From contig NZ_LS483488.1 in NCBI RefSeq assembly GCF_900478295.1, forward strand, positions 62,001 through 126,000: a DNA stretch of 64,000 bases, read 5' to 3'. This DNA comes from Helicobacter pylori NCTC 11637 = CCUG 17874 = ATCC 43504 = JCM 12093. GTDB lineage: Bacteria > Campylobacterota > Campylobacteria > Campylobacterales > Helicobacteraceae. Below the pieces are notes generated by a model. It did no database searches, was not told where the DNA came from, and saw only the letters and a list, made by a program, of their open reading frames with translations. Shown in pieces: positions 63,918 through 64,000 of the stretch (positions are counted from its first letter, which is position 1; each line of letters begins with the position of its first letter). The position numbers were made by a program, and so were the translations under genes.

Positions 63918-64000
63918 ATTTATCCTTTAAAGTAGATTGTTTTTAATATCATAACACAATTAAGCATTATTTAGAATTAAACTATAAATTATACTATTTC

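Overview
The window is a Helicobacter pylori chromosome segment. The evidence is the gene order coaD-tmk-comF-like-BcgI-type R-M-polA-OMP-ilvE-OMP-mla cluster-cytochrome c peroxidase-dnaE-rsuA-trx-lpoB/lpp20 cluster, the Hor-type outer membrane proteins, Lpp20 itself, and an inserted island carrying xerT, virD2, virD4, parA, topA and a giant methylase/helicase, the marker set of the H. pylori tfs3/tfs4 integrative and conjugative elements (TnPZ/ICEHptfs).

Bases 1-22997 are core chromosome: nucleotide metabolism (coaD end, tmk), a ComF-like phosphoribosyltransferase, a two-subunit BcgI-like restriction-modification system, polA, ilvE between two outer membrane protein genes, an Mla-type lipid transport operon (mlaE, a frameshifted mlaF, mlaD, two lipoproteins), a di-haem peroxidase, dnaE, a pseudouridine synthase, a thioredoxin and the four-gene LpoB/Lpp20 lipoprotein operon. 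Bases 23250-24065 hold a short ORF and a truncated hsdS fragment that marks the edge of the island.

Bases 24.1-64 kb are island DNA and look like two related conjugative modules joined together. The left module (24.1-51.8 kb) has a 22-bp-period iteron array, an oriT, a VirD2-type relaxase, XerT, an AbiEii-type cassette, an AbiF/Abi_2 HEPN gene with a structured RNA beside it, an operon with an ArdC-like gene, ParA plus a ribbon-helix-helix partner, a second AbiEii cassette, a frameshifted topA, small membrane proteins and the 2837-residue methylase/helicase with a convincing overprinted gene inside it. The right module (51.9-64 kb) has a second ArdC-like gene, an acidic companion broken by an amber codon, a Gly/Asn-rich exported protein, virD4, a YafQ-type toxin-antitoxin between two 22-bp iteron arrays, a second oriT and relaxase, a Cys-rich lipoprotein and a second RHH gene. 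No virB structural genes of the type IV secretion system lie in the window.

The right module has been hit twice by IS605-family DNA: a full IS605 (55434-57317) at the virD4 5' end and a 268-bp mini-IS605 (58441-58708) inside virD4. Removing each at its TTTAA target restores the reading frames exactly. The most interesting system-level signal is that six left-module proteins, including the relaxase, end in short Arg-rich tails, while the right-module relaxase and its partners end in Met-acidic-aromatic tails. This suggests two export-signal classes for proteins that travel with the DNA, including AbiEii-type toxins, ArdC-like proteins and the methylase/helicase.
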